Positions 21,107 to 24,198 of a DNA stretch of 24,198 nt are shown in pieces. Where the stretch lies: positions 1 to 24,198 of the forward strand of contig CATWQE010000038.1 in assembly GCA_958352855.1 (NCBI GenBank). Direction: 5' to 3'. The DNA is from an uncultured Bacillota bacterium (lineage in GTDB: Bacteria > Bacillota > Clostridia > Lachnospirales > Lachnospiraceae). The notes under the pieces are model-generated. The model saw nothing but the letters and a program-made list of their open reading frames with translations, had not been told where the DNA came from and did no database searches. Position 1 is the stretch's first letter; each line of letters begins with the position of its first letter. Made by a program: the position numbers and the translations under genes.

Positions 21107-23173
21107 TTATATATTCAAGGTAAATCCCTCTCTTGTAAACAATGGAATCTGCTCTAACGGTGTATCTACAGTAACTGTCTGTCCACCTTCAAAGTTTTCC
21201 TTTGTCCATACATTCGTCCATTTTGCACCTGTTGGTAAATATACTTCTTTTGTTTCTTGTCCCCGTTCCATAACCGGAGCAACTAAGACATCTGGACCAA
21301 ACATATACTCAGTTTCATTCTCCCAGCATACCTTATCTTCTGGAAAATCATAGAACAGTGGTCGCATAACCGGAGTTCCCTTTTCATGTGCTGCTTCCAT
21401 CAATGTACGGATATATGGACGCATTACTTCACGAATTTCAATGTACTTCTTGCAAATTTCGTATACCTCATCTCCATAAGACCAGATTTCATTCGGTGCA
21501 CCAGATACACATTCCGCACCACCGGTTGTTCCATATTGTGGCTGATATGGCATACGGTAGCCATGAAGTCTCATAACCGGACAGAAAGTTCCATACTCAA
21601 ACCAACGAACAAATACTTCATGGTAATCCTCATCATAAATGTTTGCTCCAAAGAATCCACCGATATCTGTGGTCCACCAGGTAATTCCTGAAAGTCCCAT
21701 ATTTAACCCTGCTGCAAACTGATTTTGCAGACTTTCAAAAGTTGAATGAATATCTCCAGACCATACCAAAGCTCCATATTTCTGAGAGCCTGCCCATGCA
21801 CACCGAAGAAGATTTACAACTTTTTCCTGTCCTTCTTCTCTCATACCATCAAAGAAGGTTTTCGCATACATAACTGGATATACATTTCCAATTTGTACAT
21901 TTGGTCCCAAATGATAACGATAGTTTTCAAAATCGTAAACCGTATATTCTGGTTCTGCTTCATCCAGCCAGAAAATTTTAACTCCTTTGTCATAATAATT
22001 TTTCTTGGCTTTTTTCCATACATATTCTCTTGCTTCTGGATTTGTAGGGTCATACTGAATGGTATTTCCCATGTATGTATTATCAATGCGGACACCCTTT
22101 TCCACTCTGGTTAAAAGACCTTTTGCCTTCATTTCTTCAAAGTTTTCACTTTTATAATCCACCATAGGCCAGATCGATACCATTAATTCAATACCCATTT
22201 CTTTTAATTCTGCAATCATTGCATCTGGATCTGGCCAGTAGGTTGGGTCAAATCTCCAGTCTCCCTGTTTTGGCCAGTGGAAGAAATCCACTACGATTAC
22301 ATCTATCGGAATACCACGACGTTTGTACTCTCTTGCTACTTCCAGAAGTTCTTCCTGAGTCTGATAGCGAAGTTTGCACTGCCAGAATCCCATTCCATAT
22401 TCCGGCATCATAGGAACCTTTCCAGTGGCATCTGCATATGCCTCCTCAATTTCAGATGGAGTATCTCCTGCCGTAATCCAATAGTCCAGCTTCTTGGTAG
22501 ACGCCACCTGCCAGGTAGTAATGTTTTTGTTAAAACTAACACGTCCGATAGCCGGATTGTTCCACAAGAATCCATACCCTAAAGAAGACAATGCAAAAGG
22601 CACACTGGCTTGAGAATTTCTATGAGCAAGTTCTAATTCTGCTCCTTTTACATTCAAAAATTTCTGCTGATATTGTCCCATTCCATAAAGTTTTTCATCT
22701 GGATTTGATTCAAAACGCATGGTCAGAGCATAATCTCCTCCAATAATCGGCTTAAATTCTCTGGCTTCTACTTCCAAAGAACTGCAGGTTTCTGCAAACA
22801 TATCTTCTCTGTTACGGACATATTCTTCCAGAAGAATTTCGCCTTTCTGATTATAAAAGGTCAATTTTCCAATATTATTGATTACTGCTTTTATTTTTCC
22901 ATTTACGATTTCCGCGGAAAATTCATGAATCGTAATTTCCGCATGGTCATCCTCTGGCTTTCCATCCAAAGCCCATAACTCCTGTGGCATTTCCGGCATT
23001 TTAGAGGCACGTACACGAAGACTGTTTGCTCCCCAGGGTTCTACAATCACTCTTTCTGCATCATAACGATAATGCAGCGCTCCATCCTTTTCTTCAAAAA
23101 ATCCCAATAAAAATTTGTTATCTGAGCGGAAATCGCCTGTTGGTTCTATTTCCTGTTTTATCATTTTTTCCAT
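21107..23173 (-). CDS. GH31 glycosidase, first tandem copy
   Basis: A 688-residue GH31 enzyme, paralogous to the next gene. The nucleophile is Asp404 in FWLDEAEPE and the acid/base is near Asp474 in VWSGDI. GMGQYQQ, ELAHRNSQASVPF and WWTTDIGGF are family blocks shared by both copies. Its N-terminus has about 25 extra residues (FFEEKDGALHYRYD), probably an extra strand of the N-terminal sandwich, and the loop with DNTYMGNTIQYDPTNPE differs from the other copy, hinting at separate substrate preferences. ATG 23173 follows AAAGAGG by about 10 bases; a second ATG three codons on is possible, and readings further upstream have no site. A terminator-like hairpin and a TATAAT box lie upstream. The role is inferred to be intracellular trimming of oligosaccharides brought in by the ABC system. 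Confidence 0.88.
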   Translation of the reverse strand: MEKMIKQEIEPTGDFRSDNKFLLGFFEEKDGALHYRYDAERVIVEPWGANSLRVRASKMPEMPQELWALDGKPEDDHAEITIHEFSAEIVNGKIKAVINNIGKLTFYNQKGEILLEEYVRNREDMFAETCSSLEVEAREFKPIIGGDYALTMRFESNPDEKLYGMGQYQQKFLNVKGAELELAHRNSQASVPFALSSLGYGFLWNNPAIGRVSFNKNITTWQVASTKKLDYWITAGDTPSEIEEAYADATGKVPMMPEYGMGFWQCKLRYQTQEELLEVAREYKRRGIPIDVIVVDFFHWPKQGDWRFDPTYWPDPDAMIAELKEMGIELMVSIWPMVDYKSENFEEMKAKGLLTRVEKGVRIDNTYMGNTIQYDPTNPEAREYVWKKAKKNYYDKGVKIFWLDEAEPEYTVYDFENYRYHLGPNVQIGNVYPVMYAKTFFDGMREEGQEKVVNLLRCAWAGSQKYGALVWSGDIHSTFESLQNQFAAGLNMGLSGITWWTTDIGGFFGANIYDEDYHEVFVRWFEYGTFCPVMRLHGYRMPYQPQYGTTGGAECVSGAPNEIWSYGDEVYEICKKYIEIREVMRPYIRTLMEAAHEKGTPVMRPLFYDFPEDKVCWENETEYMFGPDVLVAPVMERGQETKEVYLPTGAKWTNVWTKENFEGGQTVTVDTPLEQIPLFTREGFTLNI

Positions 23174-23200
23174 AATCCGTTTACCTCTTTCCTGTTTTTT

Positions 23201-23229
23201 ATTATAAGACTGTCCATTAAAATCTTCCA
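23201..23229 (-). promoter_or_regulatory. Candidate internal promoter of the GH31 genes
   Basis: A perfect TATAAT (23201-23206) on the minus strand lies 17 bases after TGGAAG (23224-23229), which matches the -35 consensus poorly. It sits between the permease terminator-like hairpin and the first GH31 gene. Confidence 0.4.
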
Positions 23230-23270
23230 GCCATAACACATGGAATATCGGACAAATGTTTACCTTTTGC

Positions 23271-23309
23271 AAAAAGCACTGAAAGAGTCTCCCTCCATCC
23301 AGTGCTTTT
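23271..23309 (-). terminator. Terminator-like hairpin after the ABC permease gene
   Basis: AAAAGCACTG (23272-23281) pairs perfectly with CAGTGCTTTT (23300-23309), with an 18-base loop, and the minus strand ends in TTTTTG. Partial termination here would give more transporter than enzyme mRNA, a common arrangement in sugar operons. Confidence 0.75.
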
Positions 23310-23317
23310 CTAATATC

Positions 23318-24178
23318 CTACTCTTTTACTGCCCCGGCTGTAAGCCCCCCTACAATATATTTCTGCAAGAATATAAATAACAAAATAACTGGTAATACTA
23401 AAATTGCTCCATACGCCATAATACAGTTCCACTTCGTTCCATATTTACTCTGGAATTTATAAATGTTAGCTGTTAAAGGACGCATTTCCGGTTTTACATT
23501 AAAGGTCATAGAGTATGCCAAATCATTCCATCCATTTAAGAAAGATATAACCAAAACGGTAATAATCCCTGTTTTAATAGCAGGTATCATAATCTTAAAG
23601 AAAGAACGATATACACCACATCCATCAATACGCGCCGCATCATCAAGCGAAGTTGGTACACTCTTAAAATAAGGTCTTAAAGTGACTACAATAAATGGTA
23701 TCGTTCCTGAAGAAATTGCAAGCGCAGGTCCCACGTAAGTCCCCAATAAATGTAACTGATTAAAAATCAGATACATCGGTGTCAACATTAAAGAAGCAGG
23801 AAGCATCTGGGTTACAAGAAATGTTAAAAGAAATCCTTTTCCACCAGGCACTTTGTATCGTCCCATTCCATAAGCTGCTGGTACGCCAAAAATCATAGAA
23901 AAAGCCATGGAAAGTAATGCAATAAAAATACTGTTCTTTAACGAAGAGAGAAATTCTGCATCTGTAAAGTTTTTAATCCATGGGTCAATCGTAAACTCAT
24001 GAGGATAATATGTTACAATCTTTCCAAAAGACTCTGCATCTGATTTAAAGGACATTGCCACAATCCAATAAATAGGAAATAAAAATAACACTGCAATAAT
24101 TACTGAGATAATACAGTATGTAATATTTATCCTTTTTTCTTTGGAACTTAATATTTTTTTCTTCTTTTCTTTTTCCAT
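23318..24178 (-). CDS. Carbohydrate ABC transporter permease (MalG/CUT1 family)
   Basis: A 286-residue inner-membrane permease of the CUT1 oligosaccharide importer family (MalG-like), with six transmembrane segments. The coupling helix carries the EAA motif, visible as DDAARIDGCGVYRSFFKIMIP at about 197-217. The N-terminus is strongly basic (MEKEKKKK), with the first helix near 20-40. The C-terminus ends GGLTAGAVKE, typical of the MalG group. The ATG at 24178 has AGGAGG 12 bases upstream; an ATG at 24190 touches the ribosome site and is less likely. The solute-binding protein and second permease, normally upstream, lie outside the window. It feeds the GH31 enzymes encoded downstream. Confidence 0.92.
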   Translation of the reverse strand: MEKEKKKKILSSKEKRINITYCIISVIIAVLFLFPIYWIVAMSFKSDAESFGKIVTYYPHEFTIDPWIKNFTDAEFLSSLKNSIFIALLSMAFSMIFGVPAAYGMGRYKVPGGKGFLLTFLVTQMLPASLMLTPMYLIFNQLHLLGTYVGPALAISSGTIPFIVVTLRPYFKSVPTSLDDAARIDGCGVYRSFFKIMIPAIKTGIITVLVISFLNGWNDLAYSMTFNVKPEMRPLTANIYKFQSKYGTKWNCIMAYGAILVLPVILLFIFLQKYIVGGLTAGAVKE

Positions 24179-24198
24179 ATCCCTAATCATCCTCCTTT

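Noticed and set aside
23174..23195. Possible CcpA cre site near GGTAAACGGATTAT
   Set aside because: Several invariant cre positions are mismatched, including the 3' CA.
23174..23272. Longer N-terminus for the first GH31 enzyme, possibly with a signal peptide
   Set aside because: The added residues do not form a signal peptide and overlap the candidate promoter; the paralogue lacks them.
1..24198. CRISPR array, insertion sequence or prophage
   Set aside because: No regularly spaced repeats, transposase with terminal inverted repeats, or phage structural genes were seen; the only mobile-like gene is the lone Rpn-type nuclease.

Overview
The window reads as chromosomal DNA of a low-GC, Gram-positive gut anaerobe of the Lachnospiraceae type (Blautia/Ruminococcus-like). 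That is an inference from AT-rich codon use, strong AGGAGG ribosome binding sites, a T-box leader, a NiaR regulator, a DarA-type c-di-AMP receptor, clostridial ferredoxin and NuoE-like proteins, and a GH31-rich sugar locus. No phage genes, insertion sequences or CRISPR arrays were seen.

Layout. (1) 114-4333, minus strand: a possible uptake-and-hydrolysis module made of an unusual regulator, a YfcC/DcuC-type membrane transporter and an M20 amidohydrolase. The regulator ends in a terminator. The transporter promoter region carries a direct repeat that could be the operator. (2) 4402-6157, minus: a neurotransmitter:sodium symporter (NSS) family amino-acid transporter controlled by a complete T-box leader with a near-consensus promoter. 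(3) 6284-6781, plus: a VanZ-like membrane protein, convergent with (4) 6784-9674, minus: niaR, a lone NuoE-like 2Fe-2S protein, an alpha/beta hydrolase and birA, tightly spaced. (5) 9704-10989, minus: a four-cluster ferredoxin, darA and tRNA-Gly(GCC), each with a recognisable promoter; the ferredoxin and the tRNA also have clear terminators. (6) 10990-11754, minus: a two-domain nitroreductase. (7) 11905-14674, plus: a GntR/YtrA-like regulator, an ABC ATPase, an ABC permease interrupted by an in-frame amber codon, and a CPBP membrane protease, headed by a promoter with a 14-bp inverted-repeat operator. (8) 14756-15811, minus: a PD-(D/E)XK Rpn-family nuclease. (9) 16004-24178, minus: a carbohydrate operon, in transcription order an ABC sugar permease (its upstream partners lie beyond the window), two tandem paralogous GH31 glycosidases, a YesL/DUF624 membrane protein and a YicI-type alpha-xylosidase, with hairpins at two internal junctions and a perfect 16-bp terminator at the end.

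How the genes work together. Region 9 probably imports an alpha-xylosyl- or alpha-glucosyl-bearing oligosaccharide and trims it inside the cell with three GH31 enzymes. Regions 1 and 2 are amino-acid or peptide-conjugate acquisition units under separate control: a dedicated regulator for region 1, tRNA charging for region 2. Region 4 combines two cofactor regulators (NAD through NiaR, biotin through BirA) with a redox protein. The most notable observations are the T-box whose specifier codon is ambiguous, the amber-interrupted ABC permease, the uncharacterised regulator with a matching candidate operator, the tandem GH31 duplication with an intervening palindrome hairpin, and the terminator placed just before niaR.
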